This document shows, in pieces, positions 1-8,621 of a DNA stretch of 64,000 nt. A model generated the notes under the pieces. The model was not told where the DNA came from and ran no database searches. It was given only the letters and a program-made list of their open reading frames with translations. This stretch comes from an uncultured Spirochaetaceae bacterium (GTDB lineage: Bacteria > Spirochaetota > Spirochaetia > Treponematales > Treponemataceae). The stretch covers positions 1 through 64,000 of the forward strand of contig CADANN010000002.1 of NCBI GenBank assembly GCA_902789325.1, written 5' to 3'. The first letter of the stretch is position 1. The number at the start of each line of letters is the position of its first letter. The position numbers and the translations under genes are program-made.

Positions 1-747
1 TACATCAATATCTTTAATTCGCTTGTTTTTCTCAGTGATTTTTGCAAGACCTTTATCTTCTTTCAAAATGAAGGTGTAGCCGATGAATGGCGACACTGAC
101 AAAACATTTCCGAAATTAACAGCCCTACCATCAATTGCATAACCTTGCGGAATGCAGTCAAAATCTGCCTGAAGACCTGCAAAAGCTTTTCCTGGTCCGA
201 TTCTGTGAGCAAATGCTGCCCGCGCAATGACTCCGACATTTACAAATGGTGAAATAAATTTTCTGTTATCAGTTGTAAGGGAATCTTTATAAGTCTGGTC
301 GCCCAAAATACAAGAAATGTTAACTCCAGCGGAAATATCAAGACTGTCGATTACTTCTGTAGTTTTGTGGATTGCAAAACTATACTTTGCCATGAGTGGA
401 ATTTGAAGGACTGGATACTGAAGATGGATTACACCGTTTCCAAATTCAACGCCATCAGAAGTCAGATAATTAAGCTGAACATTTTTGAATCTGATTCCTC
501 CAACCACAGAAAACTCTTGTGTCAAAACAAGATCTGCAGTTATTGCCCCACCGGCGGTTATGTAATCCGGGATATTTCCAAAATCATCCCAGACAAACTT
601 ATTTTCCTGAATCTGTTTTCCAAGGAGACAATTTGAGAGTCCGGCATCCAGCTCGAAGTTCACGTTATAACCAAATGCGAACAGAGAAGTACAGGATGCG
701 AGTAAAATAATTACGATTGATGTATATATCTTTTTTGGTGTCTTCAA
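1..747 (-). CDS. Outer-membrane beta-barrel-like protein, partial (3' end beyond window)
   Basis: An open frame of 249 codons runs without a stop from a TTG at 747 to the left edge, so the C-terminus is missing. TTG is chosen because AGGAG lies 7 nt upstream and no ATG precedes the signal peptide. The N-terminus (MKTPKKIYTSIVIILLASC, then LFAFGYN) looks like a signal peptide. The rest alternates short hydrophobic and polar strands with many Gly and aromatic residues, as in small outer-membrane barrels. The family was not identified; the barrel is inferred from pattern only. It lies 15 nt after the large lipoprotein gene on the same strand, so it is probably the next cistron of the CIS operon. 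A plain periplasmic protein is the alternative. Confidence 0.6.
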   Translation of the reverse strand, partial: MKTPKKIYTSIVIILLASCTSLFAFGYNVNFELDAGLSNCLLGKQIQENKFVWDDFGNIPDYITAGGAITADLVLTQEFSVVGGIRFKNVQLNYLTSDGVEFGNGVIHLQYPVLQIPLMAKYSFAIHKTTEVIDSLDISAGVNISCILGDQTYKDSLTTDNRKFISPFVNVGVIARAAFAHRIGPGKAFAGLQADFDCIPQGYAIDGRAVNFGNVLSVSPFIGYTFILKEDKGLAKITEKNKRIKDIDV

Positions 748-762
748 TTGTTAGCTCCTGTT

Positions 763-3700
763 TTAATTTCCTTGTTGTTGATTTTGATTATTGTTGTCTT
801 GGTTAGGTCTTGAAATAGGAATTGAATATTCGATACCATTTTTTGTTATTTGTATTGTAGCGACATGATCGAATATATTTGTGAAATAATCCCACCTTTT
901 TTCTAATTGCACATTATTTTCAGCAAAAAATTTAACGTTATTGCTATAAAATAAAACATGAAAGGCTTCTCTTTTTTTAAGATTATTATCATAAGTAAAC
1001 TCTATATAATAACTATTATTTTCAGTGTACGTTACTCCTTGACTCGGTCTTGCAGGATATAGATTTACAGGAACACTATGCTCTGGTAATTCAGTTCTAT
1101 TCCATGAAATAGTTACTCTTTTAGGATTGTCTAAAAGACTCAATATTTCACTTACATCATTGTATGTAATATTTATATTCTCATTACCTTCACAAGATAA
1201 AGAGAATTCACCATCCGTTTGTTCAGAAATTGGATCTAAAGATGTATCAAAGAATTTTCGTATTCTTATAGGACTTATTGCTAATTGTTTTTTAATGTTA
1301 TCGTCATCTGCCAGATATGTTTGAAAAATTATATTATTATTATCTACATTATTGTTATTATCTACACAAACTAATCCAGTAACGAAATCCTCAAATAATT
1401 CGATTTCGTAATTTCCAACTTGCCCATCTATATCTTCTATGGAACCAGGTATAGTAAGATAATATTTTTGGTTATCATCATTCTTACTAAGACTTACTTT
1501 TATTGGTTCATTAGTATTAAAATTAGTTTGGTCTGGAAGTTCAGAATTTTCAATTTTAAAATTATCATGAGAAAATCCTAACTCATCTTTGAAACTGAAT
1601 TTTACATTCGTATACAAATCTTTACTTTTTAATAAATTGTCTCGATCATTATCATTTATAGTAATAGGTTCGAGAATTTTAATACCATTGATTTCGGCTT
1701 CAGCTTTTGATGCTCCGTCTTCATATTTTACCTTAAAACCATTTTCTTTATCATTTAATGAAAAATGTAAATAATTTAGTTTATCCCCTGTTACTTCTTG
1801 TTCTACACCGGTGAAATATGTCACAGATGCTTTAAAATAGTTATTAAGATTATAAGAATTATTTTTTGATTCTATTTTACTTCTTATAAAATAATACTTA
1901 TTATCCGGATTCTCTTTTGTAAAATCAGGATTCCTTATAACTTTTAAACTTTTAATTGTATCCAAATTTTGTAATGAAGTATAATCTGCTACTACATAAT
2001 CTCCTCTTGTAACATCGTCTTCAAAAGCTGCACTTTGTACGGTTTCATAATGAATTTTTACCATATTTTGAGATTTGACTAATTGGTAATTAATACTATT
2101 GTAATTTACAGCCGCAGTTTTGAATTCATTACCAGAAATTTCGTAAGTCTGACCATCTTTATAAATAATATTATATTTTGTAGTATCCCAGGTTAAAGAT
2201 TCTGCAAAGTCATTAGAATCGAATGCTATCTTATTATTATCCTTTTTATTATCCATAGTAATTTTTTGAGGAAGCGGAGGGATAATAAATATTACAGGGG
2301 TATTTGACGCACCGTCAACATTTTCTTCAAAACACTCATACTTTCCCAAAATACTATTCTGACCATCATTAAATATTGCATAGACAGAACCATACCATTT
2401 TTCATCAGTTTTATATTTTTTATTTGTTTGCTCAAAATAAACAATTACTTTTTCATACTCTGAGAGAGTTAATTCAGGCTCATAACCACTTTCATACACC
2501 TTATGTATTTCAAACAATAATTGATATTGTTCATTAGTATAACTGTTTCCTTTGCGCAAATTAATAATTCTTTGATTTGGACTAATTCTTAATGCAATTG
2601 GTTTATTTTCATACACATTTACCCAAATAGATGGTTTATATATGAAATCATCTTTTTTAAAAAGTATTATTACTTCTTCTGATTTTGGTTTTGTAAAGAC
2701 ATCTGAAGAAATAGTAAAATATTCTGAAGTTTCTTCCCCATATTCATAAATTTCTGTGTTACCATCTGAAGTTGTTACTTTTATTGTTAATCCTTGTGGG
2801 TCAAAGGTTTGCCCAACAGAATATTTTGTTGTTGGATATTTCGTTATTTCTGCATTTATAATTTTGGGTTTTCCTACGTATATTTTTCCAGTACATGAAT
2901 GTAGATCATCTTCCTTTTCTTTATAGAAACTAATATTTACTTCATATTCTACTACTGAATCCTCTGATGCAGCCAATTTACTATAGAAATCATCATATTT
3001 TCCATTTCTTATATTCTCATCAGCAAATTCAAAATTACAATATTCATTTGGAATTGTAACTTTTGTATTATCATTATCAGAATAAGTTGCTGTTACTGTC
3101 CAGGTTCCATATTTTTCATCGGAAGGTTTTGCTCCAAGTGGTAAATAATCCTTTTCTTCAGGATTATTTTTCCACTCTGCAACAACTTCTGTTATATAAG
3201 CATCTGTTACAAATATATCAAAATCACATTTAGCTTCAGCTTTATCTCCTGATTCATAATCAAAAAATGAAGATCTTGCTTTTATAGTAACTTTTTTATT
3301 TGCTTCACTTAAAACAGGATCTCCGCCTTCTAAGTAAAAACCTGTCGATTCTTTATCAATAACTTTACCTATAGAACCATCACTTAAGGTTTCTCTAAAT
3401 ACATATTGATTTATATCAAATGGTTCATTTACATTATATATTAGTTTTGGTGTAGAATCTGGATCTAAACACATTCCAGTTTGATATGCATTTAAAATCT
3501 TAATATTTATAGGTTCTGTTTGAACATCATCCAGATAAATTACAATTTTATAATCTCCCGGGTCTAACTCTTTAATATCTGGATTCCTAAATGAATTTTC
3601 GAAATTTATATCGTCAGCAGAGAATATTTTATATGTATAATGTTCTGGTTTAACTTCTACATATGCTGATACTCCATATTTTGCTTCAACTACCAAACCA

Positions 3701-4356
3701 GTTAAATCCAATGATTCATTATGTGTATATATTGTTTTAGTTGGATTACTAAAAATTATTAAATTTGAAACTGTATTTGGGAATACAAGAATGTCATATT
3801 TAACTGGTTCCAAATCTTTATACGTGATTGTAACTTCTTTTCCAGTTATGTTTGCCATTTCTGTGTAAAAACCTGAAATTGTGTAATTTGGAAAGTCTAT
3901 TACATCAAAATTCCCTGATTCGTATTTAGCACTAACAATTATATCATCTGGATTGAATGCTTCATGTAATAAATAATTTCGTTTTTGTATATCTACAATA
4001 ATTCCAACTATACAATCATTTTGAAATTTAATATTATAAGTATCTTTAAATCCTTCATATAATACTGTTATTGGAATATCTTCATCTATTACTATTTCTT
4101 CTTCAGTTTTTGGAAATCCATCAAAATCTACATAACGGGGGTCAATTTCTTTTATTGTATTATCTGAATAGTATCCATATATTTTCACACCATCAGAATT
4201 GAAGGCCTGTGATTTTAGGTATTCTAATTTTGCCATAGACGCATCAACTTTTATATTTTGAAGTGTACAGGTGCGCTTTATATCTTCCACTTCCATTTCA
4301 CATGCAGTGAGGAAAATTAATAGGAAAATAGTGAATACAAAAGACAATTTTTTCAT
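763..4356 (-). CDS. Large Ig-repeat (Big_3-like) lipoprotein, 1197 aa
   Basis: The N-terminus MKKLSFVFTIFLLIFLTAC is a lipoprotein signal with lipobox LTAC, so the mature protein should be lipidated at Cys19 and exported. Repeated modules of about 80 residues follow the bacterial Ig-like (Big_3) pattern, for example QAFNSDGVKIYGYYSDN near residue 50 and QTFDPQGLTIKVTTSDGN near 515; at least four are readable. The C-terminus is Asn/Gln-rich. There is no catalytic motif, so a surface or periplasmic binding or stalk role is inferred. It starts 27 nt after the AAA+ ATPase gene with a strong GGAGG site, which suggests co-transcription with the CIS. It is more AT-rich than the structural genes upstream, like the cargo genes of the right operon. 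Confidence 0.8.
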   Translation of the reverse strand: MKKLSFVFTIFLLIFLTACEMEVEDIKRTCTLQNIKVDASMAKLEYLKSQAFNSDGVKIYGYYSDNTIKEIDPRYVDFDGFPKTEEEIVIDEDIPITVLYEGFKDTYNIKFQNDCIVGIIVDIQKRNYLLHEAFNPDDIIVSAKYESGNFDVIDFPNYTISGFYTEMANITGKEVTITYKDLEPVKYDILVFPNTVSNLIIFSNPTKTIYTHNESLDLTGLVVEAKYGVSAYVEVKPEHYTYKIFSADDINFENSFRNPDIKELDPGDYKIVIYLDDVQTEPINIKILNAYQTGMCLDPDSTPKLIYNVNEPFDINQYVFRETLSDGSIGKVIDKESTGFYLEGGDPVLSEANKKVTIKARSSFFDYESGDKAEAKCDFDIFVTDAYITEVVAEWKNNPEEKDYLPLGAKPSDEKYGTWTVTATYSDNDNTKVTIPNEYCNFEFADENIRNGKYDDFYSKLAASEDSVVEYEVNISFYKEKEDDLHSCTGKIYVGKPKIINAEITKYPTTKYSVGQTFDPQGLTIKVTTSDGNTEIYEYGEETSEYFTISSDVFTKPKSEEVIILFKKDDFIYKPSIWVNVYENKPIALRISPNQRIINLRKGNSYTNEQYQLLFEIHKVYESGYEPELTLSEYEKVIVYFEQTNKKYKTDEKWYGSVYAIFNDGQNSILGKYECFEENVDGASNTPVIFIIPPLPQKITMDNKKDNNKIAFDSNDFAESLTWDTTKYNIIYKDGQTYEISGNEFKTAAVNYNSINYQLVKSQNMVKIHYETVQSAAFEDDVTRGDYVVADYTSLQNLDTIKSLKVIRNPDFTKENPDNKYYFIRSKIESKNNSYNLNNYFKASVTYFTGVEQEVTGDKLNYLHFSLNDKENGFKVKYEDGASKAEAEINGIKILEPITINDNDRDNLLKSKDLYTNVKFSFKDELGFSHDNFKIENSELPDQTNFNTNEPIKVSLSKNDDNQKYYLTIPGSIEDIDGQVGNYEIELFEDFVTGLVCVDNNNNVDNNNIIFQTYLADDDNIKKQLAISPIRIRKFFDTSLDPISEQTDGEFSLSCEGNENINITYNDVSEILSLLDNPKRVTISWNRTELPEHSVPVNLYPARPSQGVTYTENNSYYIEFTYDNNLKKREAFHVLFYSNNVKFFAENNVQLEKRWDYFTNIFDHVATIQITKNGIEYSIPISRPNQDNNNQNQQQGN

Positions 4357-4383
4357 AAAAGACCTCCGTTTTTTTATTTTTTT

Positions 4384-5910
4384 TTACATTTCAAGTTTGC
4401 GTATTGCAGCGCTTTCTGTTTCCCATTCTATGCTGCTGGCTTTTTTTGCACGGATTTTAGCCCATTCTCTGGTTCCTTTTATCTGCTCTTCCATTGTCTG
4501 AGAAAGAGGAATCATTGAACGGATTGTATTTTCTACATAGGTCTGGTTGATGTCTTCGTTGTTGTCGAAAGCATCGTACAGGGCACTTACGATAATTTCT
4601 TCAATTTCGGAACCGCTAAAGCCGATGGCTGCGTCTGAAAGTTTTTCAAGATCAAAGTCTTCTGTTTTGCGGTGACGTTTTTCAAGATGGATTTTAAAGA
4701 TTTCTTTGCGTTCTTCTCTTGAAGGAAGGTCTACAAAGAAGATTTCATCAAAACGTCCTTTACGTAAAAGTTCCGGCGGAAGCTGACTTACATTGTTACA
4801 GGTAGCTACAACAAAGACAGGAGTCTTTTTTTCCTGGAGCCAGGTAAGGAAGGTTCCGAATACACGTGCTGTTGTACCACCGTCTGTCTGACCGCTTGAG
4901 CCAAGTCCGCTGAAGCCTTTTTCCATTTCATCAAGCCAGAGAATTGAAGGGGCAATGCTTTCTGCTGTCTGAATTGCACGGCGAACATTTTCTTCTGAGC
5001 TACCTACAAGACTTGAGAAAACTTTACCTACATCGAGTTTAAGAAGAGGAAGCTGCCACATGCTGCTGATTGCCTTTGCAGTAAGTGACTTACCACAACC
5101 TGGAATACCAAGCAAAAGAATTCCTCTTGGTTCCGGCAAACCAAAGTCGCGTGCTTCTGGAGTAAATGCTTTGCCTCGTTTGTTGAGCCATTTTTTAAGC
5201 TCATCAAGACCACCTACTCCTTTCATATTTTCATTTACGTGACAGTATTCAAGTACTCCTGATTTTCTGATTATCTGTTCCTTTTCTGAAAGAATAATCT
5301 TCATGTCAAAATCGCCGGTCTGTACAAGAGATTTTGCAAATACGTTTTCTGCTTCTTCTGCAGTAAGACCAAGAGCTGCCTCGGTTACCTTCTGGAACAA
5401 GGCAGGATTTTTTGAAATTTCAAGTTTATTGATGTCGCCGATGCTAGCTGCAATATTTTTTACAATTTCTGCAATTTCTTCTTTTCCCGGAAGGTTGTAG
5501 TCGATTACTGAAAATTCCTTTTCAAGTTCAACTGGTACCTTTAACACCGGAGAAACAAAGATTACATTCTTCATTGATGTTTTTAATGAATGTGCTACAT
5601 CGCGAAGTTTTCTTACAACGACAGGTTCATTCAGATATGGATGATAATCTTTCATCACAAAAATTCCGTTTACATCGGCCTGCAAAATATATTCAAGAAC
5701 CTTAATCGGATCTTTAAAATCGGAAAGCAATGAGCCATCCGGAGTTTCAAGACCATTGGTTATGCTCCATTTGAAAAGCTGTTTTTTACGGTTTTCGGTA
5801 ATGCGAGCAAGCTCTTCATCTACGCGGCCTTCTTCAAATGACACTACGTAAATAAGCGGATATCTTGCTCTGATTAATGTTTCGATTGTAATTCCTGAAT
5901 TGTTTTTCAC
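4384..5910 (-). CDS. Ycf46-type AAA+ ATPase of the CIS locus
   Basis: This is a 508-residue protein. The N-terminal part begins with [17 protein letters not shown], the hallmark of the cyanobacterial/plastid Ycf46 family. The C-terminal half is an AAA+ domain with Walker A GIPGCGKS near residue 267, Walker B ILWLDEM near 322, and an arginine-finger region [11 protein letters not shown] near 390. In eCIS loci an AAA+ ATPase (Afp15 type) is a core gene thought to act in assembly or disassembly, and this protein fills that slot. It lies 2 nt after the radical SAM gene. Its resemblance to Ycf46 rather than to the usual Afp15 matters because DUF1257/Ycf35 and DUF2997, partners of Ycf46 in cyanobacteria, are encoded in the same locus. 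The function of Ycf46 itself is poorly known. Confidence 0.85.
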   Translation of the reverse strand: MKNNSGITIETLIRARYPLIYVVSFEEGRVDEELARITENRKKQLFKWSITNGLETPDGSLLSDFKDPIKVLEYILQADVNGIFVMKDYHPYLNEPVVVRKLRDVAHSLKTSMKNVIFVSPVLKVPVELEKEFSVIDYNLPGKEEIAEIVKNIAASIGDINKLEISKNPALFQKVTEAALGLTAEEAENVFAKSLVQTGDFDMKIILSEKEQIIRKSGVLEYCHVNENMKGVGGLDELKKWLNKRGKAFTPEARDFGLPEPRGILLLGIPGCGKSLTAKAISSMWQLPLLKLDVGKVFSSLVGSSEENVRRAIQTAESIAPSILWLDEMEKGFSGLGSSGQTDGGTTARVFGTFLTWLQEKKTPVFVVATCNNVSQLPPELLRKGRFDEIFFVDLPSREERKEIFKIHLEKRHRKTEDFDLEKLSDAAIGFSGSEIEEIIVSALYDAFDNNEDINQTYVENTIRSMIPLSQTMEEQIKGTREWAKIRAKKASSIEWETESAAIRKLEM

Positions 5911-5912
5911 TT

Positions 5913-6455
5913 TTATGCCTCTATAAATCCTGTTATTGTAATTTTTCCGTTTTCTTCTATTATAATCTCTGCGTCTTGTGAGTATTCTTCACGTTCTGTA
6001 AGATTATTTATGATAATTCCAGCCTTTAATTCCAAAAATCGCTGATTTCCAGAACCTGCCCATTTACAGGAAGACGGATAATCTTTCATATATGGGCCGT
6101 CAATTAAATAATCACAAAACATCAGAGTATCATGATGCTCGTAAAGTAACTTTTCGTATAAATAGCCTGAATAAACGAGAGTGTTTAAATTCTTTTCTTT
6201 TGCAAGCTCCAGAAGTTTTTTTAATTCACTACTCTGATCAAAAGGCTCTCCTCCGCTTACAGTTAGTCCATCAACTGCTTCACAATCTATCTGGGCAATA
6301 ATCTGTTCTGGAGTTAATTCAATTCCACCGTTGAGTGAATGCGCAGCTTTATTAAAACAGTTTTCACAATGCAAACTGCAGCCTTGAACCCATACAACGG
6401 CTCTGTTTCCGGGACCATTTACTTTTGATTCCTTCAAAATCGAATTAATACGCAT
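5913..6455 (-). CDS. Radical SAM enzyme, NrdG-like single-domain
   Basis: The protein has the radical SAM cysteine triad as CSLHCENC (CxxxCxxC) about 24 residues in, preceded by the GNRAVVWVQG motif of NrdG-type activases, and a GG(E)P-like SGGEPFD motif that contacts SAM. It is about 180 aa, close to the minimal NrdG activase fold. No anaerobic ribonucleotide reductase (nrdD) is adjacent. The gene overlaps the hub gene upstream and lies 2 nt before the Ycf46-type ATPase gene, so it belongs to the CIS operon. I prefer the ATG at 6455, overlapping the upstream stop as TGATG, with AGGA 10 nt before it; a GTG at 6461 is possible but only 4 nt from that site. The substrate is unknown; it may modify a CIS component or simply be electron-transfer-like. 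Confidence 0.8.
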   Translation of the reverse strand: MRINSILKESKVNGPGNRAVVWVQGCSLHCENCFNKAAHSLNGGIELTPEQIIAQIDCEAVDGLTVSGGEPFDQSSELKKLLELAKEKNLNTLVYSGYLYEKLLYEHHDTLMFCDYLIDGPYMKDYPSSCKWAGSGNQRFLELKAGIIINNLTEREEYSQDAEIIIEENGKITITGFIEA

Positions 6456-7504
6456 CAGCACATATTCCTTTTTAATGTGAAGCTTGTTGTATAACCGTTT
6501 ACATTATTAAATTCATGTAAAACTGAATCGGTTATGTAATCGCCGCTAAACTCATCGCCTACATATTTGATGCTTACGGTCATTCCAGGAAGCAATTTGT
6601 AAGTTCCTTCTGCCTTGCCTCTGGCTGTCATAAATAAATAGGAATTTCTTTGAAGACTTCCCAATGCAACATTTTTTGCATCATCTTCATCGAGCATAGT
6701 TTCATCAATTATGTTATTTACCCATTTACCATTTCCGCCTTTTGAACAGGAAGTCCAGTCGTTTGAACCACCAACCTTCTTGGAAATATCTCCGATGTTC
6801 GCATTTCCGGCAAAGCCTTCGCACTTTAAGGCATCCCAGCCAACACTATTACAATCTGAGATTAATTCTGAAATATCTTTTACAGGGAAGAAGGATATTA
6901 AACTTTTTCCCCATTCAAAAATAACTTCATCACTTTTTACCTCAATTGAATCTTTTACGTAAATCTTACTTCCGTAAGCATATACATCTTTACCGTAGCG
7001 GGCTGCTGCTTTCATCAGAAAATCATAATCTGATATACCTTCAACACTCTTAAAGATTTGACTTGCTCCAAAAGAATCAATTTCTGCTGTAAGAGAATAA
7101 TTTTCTATTATGTCTTTTATTGCATCACTGCAGGTTTTATTCTCATAAGATATGAAATGATTACCGTGCTTAAGTTTATATAAAGCATTGCAGCCACGAA
7201 CTTCTACCATTTCGTGTCCGAACTCTTCGAAGCGACCTGCAAAAGCAGTTATTTCTCCGTCGAAAACTTCTTCTACATCATCTTTATAACCAAGATGAAT
7301 TGAAATCTGGCTTTCAAGAGAAAAAGTTCCAAGTTCGAGTAACTTTTCTGCAGAGGTATCAAACAGCAGGGAAAATGTTCCCACACCATTTAATCTGTCA
7401 TTTACAACTATCTTTTTAAGAGCCCCTTCATGTTTTGTATCAAGACGCTTTCCATCTACATATACAATCCATACCGGGGTTAATGTTTTGTTTTCATCAG
7501 ACAT
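6455..7504 (-). CDS. Baseplate hub, phage late control gpD / gp27-like
   Basis: This 349-residue protein matches the phage protein D/VgrG N-terminal hub family (gp27 fold). Typical segments are WIVYVDGKRL at the start, then a Tudor-like beta-rich domain, DIIENYSL and GISDYDFLMKAAARYG, and a C-terminal GMTVSIKYVGDEFSGDYI segment. It would form the trimeric hub that joins the tube to the spike. In Afp-type eCIS the hub and spike are fused in one protein (Afp8). Here the hub stands alone and the gp5-like spikes are encoded in the divergent operon. It is preceded by the LysM protein gene and overlaps the radical SAM gene. Confidence 0.85.
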   Translation of the reverse strand: MSDENKTLTPVWIVYVDGKRLDTKHEGALKKIVVNDRLNGVGTFSLLFDTSAEKLLELGTFSLESQISIHLGYKDDVEEVFDGEITAFAGRFEEFGHEMVEVRGCNALYKLKHGNHFISYENKTCSDAIKDIIENYSLTAEIDSFGASQIFKSVEGISDYDFLMKAAARYGKDVYAYGSKIYVKDSIEVKSDEVIFEWGKSLISFFPVKDISELISDCNSVGWDALKCEGFAGNANIGDISKKVGGSNDWTSCSKGGNGKWVNNIIDETMLDEDDAKNVALGSLQRNSYLFMTARGKAEGTYKLLPGMTVSIKYVGDEFSGDYITDSVLHEFNNVNGYTTSFTLKRNMC

Positions 7505-7528
7505 TTTTTACTCCTGAATAAGGACTCA

Positions 7529-8149
7529 TTAATACAATGGAGGTAATTCTACAATTGTTCCTGCAGAAATATTTTCTGGATCGTCAATATTATTGGCGTC
7601 TGCAATTACTCTCCATTTAGAGCTGTCGTTATATTCTCTTGCTGCTAATGAAGACAATGTTTCTCCTTCACGCAAAGCCATTCGTTTTGTATGGTCAGCA
7701 GATTCACGTCTTGTGTTTGAAAGCTGTGTGGCTGCAGTTGCATATTCCTTAAACACAACTTTACAGATTGCTCTAAGAGGAGTTCCGTCATTAGAGAAAA
7801 GAGTAAAGCGCTGAACAAGGTCTTCGAGTACACAGTCAAAGCTAAGGCTTCCCCAGCTGAAACGAAGAATTGGAGGTCTGTGCTCCTGAGCGTTTACAAG
7901 CATAAGCTCTTCGATTTTAGTTGTGTAATCGCGTACATCAGTTTTTTCTTCTGATGTATCAAAGAACAATTCCATAGAAAGTCTTTTGCGCTCACCCATT
8001 GTAAACTGTACTGGAGGCGAATCCATTCCGAATACATTAATTTCTGACCATGGAGTTTTCTTTTCAATCACATACTCTTTTGGATTAAAAAGGACTTCAA
8101 TTTCATCATTTGTATCAACATTTGTGATAGTCGCTTTCTCTAATGCCAT
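7529..8149 (-). CDS. LysM-domain CIS baseplate protein (Afp7/gp53-like)
   Basis: The 206-residue protein has the N-terminal domain usual for eCIS LysM proteins (VLFNPKEYVIEK, then a beta-rich segment with LSMELFFDTSEE and LRFSWGSLSFDCVLED). It ends with a LysM domain (LREGETLSSLAAREYND to ISAGTIVELPPLY) of about 50 residues. In eCIS and T4 the equivalent protein sits at the sheath-tube-baseplate junction, so the LysM here is structural and need not bind peptidoglycan. It lies between the second tube gene and the hub gene, the same order as Afp5-Afp7-Afp8. Confidence 0.9.
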   Translation of the reverse strand: MALEKATITNVDTNDEIEVLFNPKEYVIEKKTPWSEINVFGMDSPPVQFTMGERKRLSMELFFDTSEEKTDVRDYTTKIEELMLVNAQEHRPPILRFSWGSLSFDCVLEDLVQRFTLFSNDGTPLRAICKVVFKEYATAATQLSNTRRESADHTKRMALREGETLSSLAAREYNDSSKWRVIADANNIDDPENISAGTIVELPPLY

Positions 8150-8167
8150 ACCTTTCTCCTAAGAAAA

Positions 8168-8608
8168 TCAGTTACCGTCTACTGACAGACCCTCGTGTGT
8201 AATTTCAATTCTTTCAACTGCATAGTCGCTGCCAAGATTGGTTTCCAGACGTGGACCAATCCAGCGGCACGGAAATGCTCTGAAAAAATTCCATCTTTTT
8301 AATTCATTGTTTTCTGTATCCTTCAGGATGATTGACCCATTTTTTCGTTCAATCTGTTTATCTTCCAGAACAGTTTCTTTATACCAGTTGAACAGAGCTT
8401 CATTATCCGTAATTCCCTTTTCGAGAATAAGGTTTGGATATCGTGTACGTCCATAGAACTTATGAGTGGTTGTGTTTAAGCCACCTTCTTCTATTTCGTA
8501 AACATAAGTCTCTGCTTCCAGTCCTTCACATTTCTGAAATCTGGCTGTTTCAATTCCATCGATTTCAACTGTGAATAAATAGGCAGAAATTTTTCCATCA
8601 TCACTCAT
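8168..8608 (-). CDS. CIS tube protein 2 (gp19-like; Afp5 position)
   Basis: This 146-residue phage tail-tube protein has segments YLFTVEIDGIETARFQKCEG, YGRTRYPNLILEKGIT and WFRAFPCRW-like FFRAFPCRWIGP, typical of the T4 gp19/Afp1 family. The ATG at 8608 is chosen because AGGAGGAA lies just upstream; an in-frame ATG further upstream would overlap the sheath gene and add a basic tail absent from the family. By position (after the longer sheath, before LysM) it matches Afp5, the tube adaptor ring next to the baseplate. Confidence 0.88.
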   Translation of the reverse strand: MSDDGKISAYLFTVEIDGIETARFQKCEGLEAETYVYEIEEGGLNTTTHKFYGRTRYPNLILEKGITDNEALFNWYKETVLEDKQIERKNGSIILKDTENNELKRWNFFRAFPCRWIGPRLETNLGSDYAVERIEITHEGLSVDGN

Positions 8609-8621
8609 TTTCTTCCTCCTT

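Noticed and set aside
367-710. Two short plus-strand reading frames near the left edge
   Set aside because: They lie opposite a continuous minus-strand frame with a signal peptide and ribosome site, which explains this DNA better.
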